A DNA stretch of 64,000 nt from Bacteroidaceae bacterium (GTDB lineage Bacteria; Bacteroidota; Bacteroidia; Bacteroidales; Bacteroidaceae), in the NCBI GenBank assembly GCA_017548075.1, contig JAFYNL010000003.1, positions 1 through 64,000 of the forward strand, read 5' to 3'. Shown in pieces: positions 52,646 to 64,000 of this stretch (positions within the stretch are counted from its first letter, which is position 1; every line of letters begins with the position of its first letter). The notes under the pieces are model-generated. The model saw only the letters and a program-made list of their open reading frames with translations, was not told where the DNA came from and searched no databases. The position numbers were made by a program, and so were the translations under genes.

Positions 52646-53353
52646 ATGAAAGAATTCAAGTTTAAGATAGGTGGTCAGGACTATGCTGCCACCGTTGAAG
52701 ACCTTAAGGACGGACAGATGAAGGTTACCGTCAATGGTCAGACTTATCAGGTAGAAGTTCCCCAGACAAAGGCTCAAGGACCTCGTGTAGCTATGGCTCC
52801 CGCAGCTGCAGAGACTCAGACAGGCGGCACAAAGGACGTTACTTGCGAACTTCCCGGAACCGTTACGAAGATTAATGTTACCGACGGTCAGCGTGTAAAG
52901 CGTGGCGACGTTCTGCTCGTTCTCGAGGCTATGAAGATGGCCAACGACATCGTGAGCGAAGTGGACGGAACAGTTAAGCGCGTGGCTGTTACTCAAGGAC
53001 AGAGCGTCAATCAGGGCGACGTGCTCGTAGAGATGGTTGCCGACTTCGTGGCTGCAAAGGCAGAGGTTACTCCGAAGCCCGCTCCAGCAGCTCCCGCTCC
53101 TGTGGCAGCTCCTGCTCCAGCTCCTTCTGCTCCCGCAGGCGCAAAGACCGTTACCGCTCCTCTTCCAGGCACCATCACAAAGGTGACTGTCAAGGTGGGC
53201 GATACCGTTAATGCAGGCGACACAGTCCTCTTGATGGAGGCTATGAAGATGGAGAACAACATCACAGCCGAGTTCGGAGGTACCGTTAAGGCTATCCTCG
53301 TCGAGACAGGCAATCAGGTACAAAGCGGACAAGCACTCGTTGAACTTGACTAA
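52646..53353 (+). CDS. Biotin carrier protein with two biotinyl domains
   Basis: A 235-residue protein from the ATG at 52646; a frame open to 52577 overlaps the previous gene and is rejected. An N-terminal region (1-45, [14 protein letters not shown]) is followed by biotinyl domain 1 (about 62-133) with the biotin-accepting Lys97 in LEAMKM. A Pro/Ala-rich linker (about 143-166) leads to biotinyl domain 2 (about 167-235) with Lys201 in MEAMKM. The usual carrier has one domain. Biotin brings the carboxyl group from MmdA to the membrane subunit for decarboxylation. Both Lys sites look intact. Confidence 0.92.
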   Translation: MKEFKFKIGGQDYAATVEDLKDGQMKVTVNGQTYQVEVPQTKAQGPRVAMAPAAAETQTGGTKDVTCELPGTVTKINVTDGQRVKRGDVLLVLEAMKMANDIVSEVDGTVKRVAVTQGQSVNQGDVLVEMVADFVAAKAEVTPKPAPAAPAPVAAPAPAPSAPAGAKTVTAPLPGTITKVTVKVGDTVNAGDTVLLMEAMKMENNITAEFGGTVKAILVETGNQVQSGQALVELD

Positions 53354-53364
53354 TAAGAAAGACA

Positions 53365-54639
53365 ATGAAAAAATACATTAGTTTGCTCTTGCTCCTCCTG
53401 GTTTCAGCACCTCTTCTGGCTGCCGATTTCAACCTAGAGGAGGGCGTGAGCAAGTTCATCAACGAGATGGGCTTCGTCACTTTCTTCATTCAGGAAGAGG
53501 GTTGGAAGAATGCCGTCATGATTCTCATCGGTTGCTTCCTGCTCTATCTTGCCATCAAGAAGGAGTACGAGCCCTTGCTGCTCCTGCCCATCGCTTTCGG
53601 CATGATTCTCAGCAATCTGCCTGGTGCAGGACTCTTCGACTCAGACATGTGGAACAACGAGTTCCTCAATCCCAACAGTCCGTACTATCACAGCTACGGC
53701 CACATCATGCGTGAAGGAGGTTTGCTCGACATCCTCTACATTGGCGTGAAGGCAGGCGTTTATCCTTGCCTCATCTTCCTTGGCGTAGGAGCGATGACCG
53801 ACTTCGGTCCTTTGATTGCCAATCCCAAGAGCCTCTTGCTTGGCGCAGCCGCTCAGCTTGGCATCTTCGCTACCTTCCTGGTTACGCAGATTGACTTCTT
53901 CGGCTTCTCTGTCGCTCAGTCGGCTTCTATCGGCATTATCGGCGGAGCAGATGGTCCTACGGCTATCTTCCTGACCTCCAAGCTCGCTCCTGAGCTGCTT
54001 GGTCCTATCGCAGTTGCCGCTTATAGCTACATGGCTCTGGTGCCCGTTATTCAGCCTCCTATCATGCGTGCCCTCACGACTAAGAAGGAGCGTCTGATTC
54101 GCATGAAGCAACTTCGCGAAGTCAGCAAGAAGGAGAAGATAATCTTCCCAATTGTCGTGGCTATCGTCGTGAGCCTGATTGTTCCCTCTGCTGGAACGCT
54201 TATCGGCTGCTTGATGCTCGGTAACCTCTTCAAAGAGAGTGGGGTAGTGGAGCGCTTGAGCAAAGCTGCTCAGAATGAGTTGAACAACATCGTAGTCATC
54301 ATGTTGGGTGTAACCGTTGGTGCAACCGCAACCGCAACAGCATTCCTGAATGTTCAGACTATTGCCATCCTTTGTGTCGGCATCGTAGCCTTCGGCATCG
54401 GTAGTGCAGGTGGCGTTCTGATGGCTAAGTGCATGAACCTCTTCCTTAAGGAGAAGATTAATCCGCTCATCGGTTCTGCAGGCGTGAGTGCCGTTCCTAT
54501 GGCTGCTCGTGTAAGCCAGAGCGAAGGTCAGAAGGCCGACCCACGCAACTTCCTCCTGATGCACGCTATGGGTCCCAACGTGGCTGGCGTCATTGGTAGT
54601 GCCGTTGCAGCAGGTATTCTGCTCAGCTTCTGTAGCTAA
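53365..54639 (+). CDS. Sodium-translocating decarboxylase beta subunit
   Basis: A 424-residue membrane protein with a signal-like N-terminus and about eleven hydrophobic segments, belonging to the OadB/MmdB/GcdB family. It has the family motifs [21 protein letters not shown] (in part) and [13 protein letters not shown]. It decarboxylates carboxybiotin and couples this to export of two Na+. It is 11 bp after the biotin carrier, completing the operon; a terminator is at 54663-54707. Confidence 0.95.
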   Translation: MKKYISLLLLLLVSAPLLAADFNLEEGVSKFINEMGFVTFFIQEEGWKNAVMILIGCFLLYLAIKKEYEPLLLLPIAFGMILSNLPGAGLFDSDMWNNEFLNPNSPYYHSYGHIMREGGLLDILYIGVKAGVYPCLIFLGVGAMTDFGPLIANPKSLLLGAAAQLGIFATFLVTQIDFFGFSVAQSASIGIIGGADGPTAIFLTSKLAPELLGPIAVAAYSYMALVPVIQPPIMRALTTKKERLIRMKQLREVSKKEKIIFPIVVAIVVSLIVPSAGTLIGCLMLGNLFKESGVVERLSKAAQNELNNIVVIMLGVTVGATATATAFLNVQTIAILCVGIVAFGIGSAGGVLMAKCMNLFLKEKINPLIGSAGVSAVPMAARVSQSEGQKADPRNFLLMHAMGPNVAGVIGSAVAAGILLSFCS

Positions 54640-54662
54640 ACATTATAATATTAATATCACTT

Positions 54663-54707
54663 GAGCGGATAGACTGACTGAGTCCCAGGACTATCCGCTC
54701 TTTCTTT
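54663..54707 (+). terminator. Terminator of the decarboxylase operon
   Basis: GAGCGGATAG (54663-54672) and CTATCCGCTC (54691-54700) form a perfect 10-bp stem, followed by TTTCTTT. Confidence 0.88.
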
Positions 54708-54735
54708 AAATAATGCAAGGGCAAAAACCAAGCCG

Positions 54736-56115
54736 ATGGATGCAATAAACAATCTATTCTCTTTGCTTAGTTCCGTGTTTTGGGGCTGGCCAATGGTTAT
54801 CCTTTTGCTCGGTACGCATGTGTTCCTCACTTTTAGGCTTCGCATCCCTCAAAGGCGATTGCTGACGGGCATCCGTCTGTCTGTAAAGAAGGACAAAGGA
54901 GCAACTGGTGATGTCTCGCAGTTCGGAGCTTTGGCTACGGCGCTTGCAGCCACTATCGGTACGGGCAATATCGTAGGCGTGGCAACGGCTGTGGCACTTG
55001 GTGGACCTGGGGCTGTGCTTTGGTGCTGGCTGACGGGCATCTTCGGTATGGCAACGAAGTATGCTGAAGGTCTGCTTGCCGTCAAATATCGTGTAAAAGG
55101 AAGCGACGGGCGAACCTATGGAGGTCCTATGTATGCACTTGAACTTGGACTTGGCATGAAATGGCTTGCTATGCTCTTCGCTATCTTTACCGCTCTTGCC
55201 AGTTTCGGCATCGGTTGTACCGTGCAAGCCAATTCAATAGCTCTGCTAGCCAACGAGACCTTTGGCATTCCTACATGGATTGTGGGAGTGTTCGTTTGCG
55301 TGCTTACGGCACTTGTCATCATGGGCGGCGTGAAGTCCATAGCCCGTGTTTGTACCATATTTGTCCCCTTCATGGCTGCGCTCTATGTGGTAGGCTGTAT
55401 CGTGATTCTTTGCATGAATAGTGGCTTTGTGTGGCCTGCCGTGCAACTCATCGTGAAATCGGCTTTCAAGCCTATGGCTGCAGGTGGTGGCTTTGTTGGA
55501 GCTACGGTAATGATGGCGGCTCGCTATGGTATCGCTCGAGGCTTGTTCTCCAATGAAAGCGGTATGGGTAGTGCTCCCATCGTGGCAGCAGCAGCTCAGA
55601 CACGCAATCCTGTCCGTCAAGCTTTGGTATCAAGTACAGGTACGTTCTGGGACACAGTCATCATTTGTGCACTTACTGGCTTAGTGCTCGTCAGCAGCAT
55701 CTTGGCTTATCCAGATATCAGCTTTGCAGATGGGGCTGCGCTAACGAAGGTTGCCTTCTCAAAGATTCCGTATGTAGGTGCCCCTTTACTCACTTTCGGC
55801 ATTCTGACCTTTGCCTTCAGCACAATCCTCGGTTGGTGTTACTATGGAGAAAGTGCTGTCAACTACATTGAGCATCAGCGCATTAACCGTTTCTATCGCA
55901 TCCTCTACATCGTGGCTTTGTTCTTCGGCAGTATTATCAGCCTTGACGTAATATGGAACATCGCCGACACAATGAATGCGCTCATGACCATTCCCAACCT
56001 TGTTGCTCTGCTCTTGTTGAGTGGTGTTGCTGCTCGCGAAACAAAGAAATATCTTTGGGGAGGACGTCTGGATGAGGATATGGAAGACAATAAAGATATG
56101 AATACTGATGGATGA
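54736..56115 (+). CDS. Alanine/sodium symporter (AGCS family)
   Basis: A 459-residue Na+-coupled amino-acid transporter with about eleven hydrophobic segments. AGCS signatures are clear: ATIGTGNIVGVATAVALGGPGA (in part) and GLFSNESGMGSAPIVAAAA. The start at 54736 gives the family length. It overlaps xseA by 8 bp and runs in the same direction, perhaps by chance. It could use the Na+ gradient generated by the decarboxylase and Rnf pumps. Confidence 0.94.
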   Translation: MDAINNLFSLLSSVFWGWPMVILLLGTHVFLTFRLRIPQRRLLTGIRLSVKKDKGATGDVSQFGALATALAATIGTGNIVGVATAVALGGPGAVLWCWLTGIFGMATKYAEGLLAVKYRVKGSDGRTYGGPMYALELGLGMKWLAMLFAIFTALASFGIGCTVQANSIALLANETFGIPTWIVGVFVCVLTALVIMGGVKSIARVCTIFVPFMAALYVVGCIVILCMNSGFVWPAVQLIVKSAFKPMAAGGGFVGATVMMAARYGIARGLFSNESGMGSAPIVAAAAQTRNPVRQALVSSTGTFWDTVIICALTGLVLVSSILAYPDISFADGAALTKVAFSKIPYVGAPLLTFGILTFAFSTILGWCYYGESAVNYIEHQRINRFYRILYIVALFFGSIISLDVIWNIADTMNALMTIPNLVALLLLSGVAARETKKYLWGGRLDEDMEDNKDMNTDG

Positions 56116-57355
56116 GGTGTTGACTTTATTTGAGCTGAACAGCCTTGTACACGAGGTTATCGAAGCGAATTTCGATGATGAGTACTGGGTGACTGGCGAG
56201 TTGAGCGACGTCAGTACGCCTGCTTTCGGCGGTCATTTCTATGGAGAACTAGTCCAAAAGGATGAGGAAGAGGACCGTATAATTGCTCGAGCACGTATTA
56301 CTTGTTGGGCACGAACTTACGGACTTTTGCGACTAAGGTTTCAGAAGGAGTCGGGCGAAACACTTCGCAAGGGCTTGCAGGTAAAGCTCTTGGTGCAGGT
56401 TAACTTCCACGAGCAATACGGCTATTCGCTCAACATCCTCGATATTGACTCTACTTTCACGCTTGGAGACCTCGCAAAAAGACGCAGAGAAATACTTCAG
56501 CAACTCGAAAAGGACGGCATTCTGCATGACAATCAAGAGCTTCCTTTGCCTCGATTGCTGAAAAGAATTGCCGTCATAAGCAGTTCAACTGCAGCTGGTT
56601 ATGGTGACTTCTGTAAACAATTGGAGCAGAACGAATACGGTTTCCACTTTGATGTGCAACTCTTTCCTGCAGTCATGCAAGGCGAGCATGTGCCCGAAAG
56701 CATCATCTCAGCCCTCGAATCAATCCTTTCGGAGCAGCCTTTCGACCTTGTTGTCATTATTCGAGGCGGGGGAGCAAGTAGCGATTTGAGCGACTTCGAC
56801 AGTTACGAATTGGCCGCTTGTATTGCCCAATATCCTTTGCCCGTCCTTACTGGAATCGGGCATGAACGAGATGAAACGGTGCTCGACTTTGTGGCTCATA
56901 CAAGAGTTAAGACGCCAACTGCAGCCGCAGCTTTCATTATCGAACATCAGGCAGAAGAAGCTGCTTTGCTCGACGACCTGTATCTTCGCATCACGCATTC
57001 AGCCGAAGAGCGTATCCTGCGAGAGGAACAAAGGTTGGAACATCAGAAGACCGTCCTGCCTTTACTATTTACGAACTTCATTCAAAGGAAGCAAAACGGA
57101 CTTCAACTCCTTTGTCAAAGGCTCATGAATGCTGGCAATCAGCGACTTGAACGCGAGCAACATCGATTAGAACTCATGAAGCAAAGATTGAATTCACTCG
57201 ATCCGAAGCTCCTCTTGAAACGCGGTTATACAATCACAACTTGCGGCGGAAAGATAGTTCGCAGCATAGAAAGGCTCGCGGAAGGCGAAGTCCTGACCAC
57301 ACAAACAGAACAAGGAGAAATATATTCAAAGGTAGTATTATGCAAGAAGAATTGA
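56108..57355 (+). CDS. xseA: Exodeoxyribonuclease VII large subunit
   Basis: A 415-residue nuclease subunit. The N-terminal OB-fold (about 1-105) binds single-stranded DNA, and the catalytic domain includes SSSTAAGYGDF, VVIIRGGGASSDLSDFD (in part) and TGIGHERDETVLDFVAHTRVKTPTAAAA (in part). The C-terminal coiled coil binds XseB. The enzyme degrades single-stranded DNA in repair. xseB begins 16 bp before its stop. Confidence 0.95.
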   Translation: MDEVLTLFELNSLVHEVIEANFDDEYWVTGELSDVSTPAFGGHFYGELVQKDEEEDRIIARARITCWARTYGLLRLRFQKESGETLRKGLQVKLLVQVNFHEQYGYSLNILDIDSTFTLGDLAKRRREILQQLEKDGILHDNQELPLPRLLKRIAVISSSTAAGYGDFCKQLEQNEYGFHFDVQLFPAVMQGEHVPESIISALESILSEQPFDLVVIIRGGGASSDLSDFDSYELAACIAQYPLPVLTGIGHERDETVLDFVAHTRVKTPTAAAAFIIEHQAEEAALLDDLYLRITHSAEERILREEQRLEHQKTVLPLLFTNFIQRKQNGLQLLCQRLMNAGNQRLEREQHRLELMKQRLNSLDPKLLLKRGYTITTCGGKIVRSIERLAEGEVLTTQTEQGEIYSKVVLCKKN

Positions 57356-57540
57356 CTTACGAGCAGGCCATGCAACGCCTCGAAGAGATGGCCCAGCAAA
57401 TGGAAAGTGGCGAGATAGGTATCGACGAAATGGCAGAGCGCCTTCGTGAAGCCCAAAAGTTGATGAAGTATTGTCACGAAAAACTCTACGAAGCAGAAAA
57501 AAACTGCAAATCCTTGCTGAATGTCGAGGAAAAGGCGTAA
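57340..57540 (+). CDS. xseB: Exodeoxyribonuclease VII small subunit
   Basis: A 66-residue helical protein, the normal XseB size, starting at the ATG 57340 (MQEELTYEQAMQRLEEMAQQ). An upstream frame start at 57241 would add 33 residues read out of frame from xseA, so it is rejected. Several copies wrap the large subunit coiled coil in the active enzyme. It overlaps xseA by 16 bp and is translationally coupled. Confidence 0.94.
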   Translation: MQEELTYEQAMQRLEEMAQQMESGEIGIDEMAERLREAQKLMKYCHEKLYEAEKNCKSLLNVEEKA

Positions 57541-57583
57541 CTTTGCATGCAAAATCGGATTAGAGATTAAAGATTAGGGATAA

Positions 57584-58606
57584 ATGAAAGAAATAGATTG
57601 GAGTAACCTCTCGTTTGGTTACATGAAGACTGACTACAATGTGCGCTGTTACTATCGCAATGGTGCATGGGGTGAGATAGAGGTTTGCAGCGAGGAGACA
57701 ATTCCCATTCACATGGCTGCAACTTGCCTGCATTACGGACAAGAGGCTTTCGAGGGACTGAAAGCTTATCGTTGTCCTGATGGAAAGGTTCGCGTCTTCC
57801 GCTCTGATGAGAATGCAGCTCGTCTGCAAAGCACTTGTCGCGGAATCTTGATGCCCGAACTCTCTACAGAGAAGTTCAACGAGATGGTAGATAAGGTGGT
57901 TCGCCTGAACGAGCGATTCATCCCGCCTTATGAGAGCGGAGCTACGCTTTATATCCGTCCTTTGTTGATTGGTACAAGCGCTCAGGTCGGCGTTCATCCT
58001 GCCGAAGAATACCTCTTCCTCATCTTCGTAACACCAGTTGGTCCGTACTTCAAAGGCGGCTTTGCTACGAATCCTTATGTCATCATTCGCGAGTACGACC
58101 GTTCTGCTCCTCTTGGAACTGGCATTTACAAGGTGGGTGGAAACTATGCGGCCAGTCTCAGAGCCAACAAGATGGCACACGACCTCGGCTATAGTTGCGA
58201 GTTCTATCTCGATGCGAAAGAGAAGAAATATATGGATGAGTGTGGAGCAGCCAATTTCTTCGGCATCAAGAACAACACTTATGTGACTCCAAAGAGTACC
58301 AGTATCCTGCCCAGCATCACGAATAAGAGTCTGATGCAATTGGCTATGGACCTTGGAATGAAGGTTGAACGCCGTCAGATTCCTGAGGAGGAATTAGCCA
58401 CTTTCGAAGAGGCCGGAGCTTGCGGAACTGCAGCTGTCATTAGTCCTATCGAGCGTATCGACGACCTCGACACAAAGCAGAGCTTCATCATAAGCAAGGA
58501 CGGCCAGCCTGGTCCCATTTGTCGTAAGCTTTATGAAAAGCTTCGCAACATTCAATACGGCATTGAGCCAGACATTCACGGCTGGACCAGAGTTGTGATA
58601 GAATAG
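57584..58606 (+). CDS. ilvE: Branched-chain amino acid aminotransferase
   Basis: A 340-residue class IV PLP enzyme interconverting leucine, isoleucine and valine with their keto acids. HYGQEAFEGLKAYR is near 44-57, the PLP lysine lies in GIYKVGGNYAASLRA, and GTAAVISPIERI is near the phosphate site. The length is that of the larger (eukaryote-like) type common in Bacteroidetes. The 43-bp spacer from xseB contains repeated GATTAGAGATTAAAG words and no clear promoter. Confidence 0.95.
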   Translation: MKEIDWSNLSFGYMKTDYNVRCYYRNGAWGEIEVCSEETIPIHMAATCLHYGQEAFEGLKAYRCPDGKVRVFRSDENAARLQSTCRGILMPELSTEKFNEMVDKVVRLNERFIPPYESGATLYIRPLLIGTSAQVGVHPAEEYLFLIFVTPVGPYFKGGFATNPYVIIREYDRSAPLGTGIYKVGGNYAASLRANKMAHDLGYSCEFYLDAKEKKYMDECGAANFFGIKNNTYVTPKSTSILPSITNKSLMQLAMDLGMKVERRQIPEEELATFEEAGACGTAAVISPIERIDDLDTKQSFIISKDGQPGPICRKLYEKLRNIQYGIEPDIHGWTRVVIE

Positions 58607-58629
58607 GCTAAAGCATAACCGCATAAATT

Positions 58630-58672
58630 AAGCGCTGCCCGGAGAGAAATCCTGAGCAGCGCTCTTTCTTTG
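58630..58672 (+). terminator. Terminator of ilvE
   Basis: AGCGCTGC (58631-58638) and GCAGCGCT (58656-58663) stem followed by CTTTCTTT. Confidence 0.83.
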
Positions 58673-58691
58673 CCTGTATTTCGGAGTTGGG

Positions 58692-59174
58692 TTATTCCCA
58701 GCCTCTTACCATTTTAATGGCGGTAATGGCGCACTCGTCGCCCTTGTTGCCAAGCATACCGCCGCTTCGTTGCTCAGCTTGCTCGTAATTGTTGCAAGTC
58801 AGCAATCCATAGATGACAGGAATCTTGCCTTCTTTGTTCAAATCAGCAAGTCCTTGAGTAGTTCCCTGACAGATGTAATCGAAGTGAGGTGTGTCGCCCT
58901 TGATGACGCAACCAATTGCAATCACAACATCCACCAAGCCTGAGTTGACGAGACGAGATGCTCCATAAACCAACTCGAAGCTTCCAGAAACGGGCTTCAC
59001 CTTGATGTCCTCTTCATGAACACCATGTTTGATGAGTGTTTGGCAAGCACCTTCTAGCAGAGCACCAGTAATCTTTTCGTTCCACTCGCTCACAACAATA
59101 CCAACTCTCATGCCTGTCGCATCGGGCACAGAGTTGATGTCGTAGTCGGAAAGATTATGAAGAAAAGAGGCCAT
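58692..59174 (-). CDS. ribH: 6,7-dimethyl-8-ribityllumazine synthase
   Basis: A 160-residue enzyme catalysing the next-to-last step of riboflavin synthesis. Substrate residues are in [42 protein letters not shown] (catalytic His) and LGNKGDECA. It overlaps the TPR membrane protein by 1 bp. Rnf subunits use FMN, but no regulatory link is visible; no FMN riboswitch was seen. Confidence 0.96.
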   Translation of the reverse strand: MASFLHNLSDYDINSVPDATGMRVGIVVSEWNEKITGALLEGACQTLIKHGVHEEDIKVKPVSGSFELVYGASRLVNSGLVDVVIAIGCVIKGDTPHFDYICQGTTQGLADLNKEGKIPVIYGLLTCNNYEQAEQRSGGMLGNKGDECAITAIKMVRGWE

Positions 59175-59845
59175 TACTGGGCTGCCTCCAGGTACTTATC
59201 AATCTCGTAGTAGAGACTGCTCTGCTGATACTTTTTCTTGATCTGCTGGAAGCAATCGAGTGCCTTATCTTTCTGGCCAAGAGCAAGATAGATCTGACCG
59301 GCTTGCAGCAAGCAAGTGGGACTGATGGTATTGTTGTCAGCTTCCTTAGCAGCCTTCAGGAGAAACTCTACAGCCTTCTCGTTATCGCCGAGTTCTGCAT
59401 AGCAGTTACCCTTCAAAGCAATAGCTGCAGGACTGATCAGCTCATCGCCACAACCGTCGAAACGGTCGAGCATTTCGATAGCTTCCTGATACTTCTCAGT
59501 AGCAGCATAGCATTTAGCAGCATAGAGGCAAGCAATGTTACCAGCCTTTGTGTTCTTGTATTCGTCGATAACAGAGAGGAAACCCATATTCTCGCCATCA
59601 CCGTTCAGAGCCTTCTCGTAGTTACCATCCAGAAATGCCTGCTCAGCGGGGAAGATGCTCTCTTGAGCGTGAAGGTTGCGAGGAGTGATGTAGAACTGAT
59701 GCACCAGGAGTGCGATGATAATGATGGCCAGCAGACCGCCACCTCCATAAAGGATAGCTTTCTTGTTTTTCTCGTAGAATGATCTTGAAGCGGCAATGGT
59801 TTCGTCGAACTCATTCACCTGCTTTTTGTTTCTTTTCTTAGACAT
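59174..59845 (-). CDS. Membrane-anchored TPR protein
   Basis: A 223-residue protein with a cytoplasmic N-terminus (about 1-30, basic), a membrane helix near 32-53 ([19 protein letters not shown]) and periplasmic TPR repeats (about 75-215, for example [18 protein letters not shown] and [17 protein letters not shown]). This resembles the YfgM family of ancillary SecYEG/periplasmic chaperone factors. It precedes ribH, with overlapping codons. Function is inferred only. Confidence 0.82.
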   Translation of the reverse strand: MSKKRNKKQVNEFDETIAASRSFYEKNKKAILYGGGGLLAIIIIALLVHQFYITPRNLHAQESIFPAEQAFLDGNYEKALNGDGENMGFLSVIDEYKNTKAGNIACLYAAKCYAATEKYQEAIEMLDRFDGCGDELISPAAIALKGNCYAELGDNEKAVEFLLKAAKEADNNTISPTCLLQAGQIYLALGQKDKALDCFQQIKKKYQQSSLYYEIDKYLEAAQ

Positions 59846-59960
59846 TGTATTATTTTGTTTTTTTTAATTTTTGCGTGCAAAGATATAACTATTTATTCAA
59901 ATAACAAAATTATTAATTCCAAAAGTTCCCTTTAATTATAATAATGTTAGAAATGTTGTC

Positions 59961-60078
59961 AAACTAGGCGTGGTTAAATCTCAAACATAACGTGTTAAGT
60001 TGACGATTTTAACGTGTGTCGTTGGCAAAGTTAACGTGTTATGATTGCAATCGTAACTGGCGTCGTTGACAATAACGT

Positions 60079-60080
<2 letters not shown>
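59961..60080. repeat. 22-bp palindromic array 8 (beta-galactosidase/TPR spacer)
   Basis: Left boundary CGTGGTTAAATCTCAAAC near 59969, core units ATAACGTGTT at 59987, TTAACGTGTG at 60009 and TTAACGTGTT at 60031, right boundary GTAACTGGCGTCG at 60053: the last four in exact 22-bp register. It ends at the stop codon of the beta-galactosidase gene. The boundary sequence CGTGGTTAAATCTCAAAC also occurs, reversed, in array 1. Confidence 0.85.
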
Positions 60081-63402
<3,322 letters not shown>

Positions 63403-63417
63403 TCACAACTAATGCCT

Positions 63418-64000
63418 ATGAAGACATACAAACATATAGTTCTTCTGGTTGCATCTGTCTGGTGTACGACCATATTGGCTCAGCATCGCATTGTCAATTG
63501 TCTGAATTTCGATTGGTTGTTTCAGGCTGGCGATATACCTGAGGGCGCTTCATTGACGCTGGATGATAGCGAATGGCGTAGGATAGATCTTCCTCACGAC
63601 TTTCAAATAGAGCAACCCTGGGTAGCTCCAGATCCTTCCGAACGGCCTGACAATACTAACGTTGCAGCAAACATCAAGAGTCGTCTATCAGGGCGTGGTT
63701 TTAAGGAAATGGGTAAAGCGTGGTATCGCTATCATTTGGTACCTGCCGATAGTCTGAGAGGTCGAAGACTTTTGCTCGATTTTGGTGGTATCATGTATGT
63801 AGGCGATGTCTATCTGAACGGCGAACATATCGGCGGTACGGATTATGGTTATATCGGCTTCGAGATAGATGTGACAGAGCAACTTCGATTCGGTCAGGAT
63901 AACGTCATTGCCGTATTGGCAGACACGCGGGAGCCTAACAACTCGCGCTGGTACACAGGTGGCGGATTGTTCCGTGATGTCAAACTGGTGGCAACCTCCA
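63418..64000 (+). CDS. Glycoside hydrolase family 2 protein (partial, runs off the end)
   Basis: The first 194 codons of a secreted protein; the stop lies outside the window. The ATG at 63418 (an in-frame ATG at 63412 is possible) starts MKTYKHIVLLVASVWCTTIL, a signal peptide. A GH2 sugar-binding domain follows: WRRIDLPHDFQIEQPW, KAWYRYHLVPADS, LLDFGGIMYVGDVYLNG and GGLFRDVKLV. This sequence style is typical of Bacteroidetes GH2 beta-galactosidases. The catalytic domain is not in view, so the substrate is uncertain. It is divergent from the upstream beta-galactosidase and probably co-regulated. Confidence 0.88.
   Translation, partial: MKTYKHIVLLVASVWCTTILAQHRIVNCLNFDWLFQAGDIPEGASLTLDDSEWRRIDLPHDFQIEQPWVAPDPSERPDNTNVAANIKSRLSGRGFKEMGKAWYRYHLVPADSLRGRRLLLDFGGIMYVGDVYLNGEHIGGTDYGYIGFEIDVTEQLRFGQDNVIAVLADTREPNNSRWYTGGGLFRDVKLVATS

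Overview
The window reads as chromosomal DNA of a Bacteroidales bacterium, most likely Prevotella-like or a close gut or rumen relative. The evidence is: promoters of the Bacteroidetes type (TTTG, 19-20 bp, TAnnTTTG) before many genes; secreted proteins ending in Por/T9SS-like tails; the gene order rseC-rnfBCDGEA-galE; a methylmalonyl-CoA decarboxylase operon of the succinate-propionate pathway; AsnA, C10 (streptopain-like) proteases, MG2-domain and fasciclin surface proteins and a GH2 beta-galactosidase. I saw no rRNA, tRNA, insertion sequence, prophage or CRISPR array. All calls are from reading the sequence; no database search was run.

Layout. 1-1130: a foldback-like repeat region and a YafQ-type toxin-antitoxin pair. 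1.2-2.9 kb: a LuxR-type regulator and a small secreted protein. 3-7.9 kb: asnA overlapping a TonB-dependent receptor, then a cell-wall amidase and an MCE/MlaD protein. About 8.06-8.2 kb: a strong candidate small RNA with its own promoter and terminator. 8.2-13 kb (minus): sodium/solute symporter, TPR protein, glnS. 13.1-20.9 kb (minus): two tandem paralogous C10 proteases. 21-27.7 kb (minus): the Rnf operon with galE at its end. 28.5-31 kb: ispE, a YihY-type membrane protein and RNase P RNA. 31.1-33.4 kb: a Gfo/Idh/MocA oxidoreductase facing an N-acetylneuraminate lyase-like gene. 33.7-37.8 kb: purB, an RluB-type pseudouridine synthase with a repeat-rich N-terminus, asnS. 37.8-39.8 kb (minus): an ECF sigma factor, superoxide dismutase and DNA alkylation repair protein. 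40-42.6 kb: mazG, a sigma/anti-sigma/periplasmic protein operon, and a tiny secreted tail-only protein. 42.9-50 kb: fasciclin lipoprotein, phosphoesterase, MATE pump, large MG2 protein. 50.7-54.6 kb: the decarboxylase operon, whose biotin carrier has two biotinyl domains. 54.7-58.6 kb: alanine/sodium symporter, xseA, xseB, ilvE. 58.7-64 kb: ribH, a TPR membrane protein, and two divergent GH2 genes, the second running off the end.

Sodium energetics link several genes: Rnf and the methylmalonyl-CoA decarboxylase can both export Na+, which the SSS and AGCS symporters could then use.

The most unusual signal is a family of intergenic arrays built on a palindromic core (TTAAC-AC-GTTAA) repeated with an almost exact 22-bp period. 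Eight arrays occur, near 11.1, 17.0, 20.9, 28.1, 33.6, 42.8, 50.0 and 60.0 kb. Most are bounded by an outward-facing variant unit (core AACTGGGGT). They resemble neither CRISPR nor coding DNA and may be protein-binding arrays or REP-like elements. Other items of note are the small RNA, an RnfE with an extra N-terminal two-helix domain, the double-biotinyl carrier and the sigma-SOD-AlkD operon.
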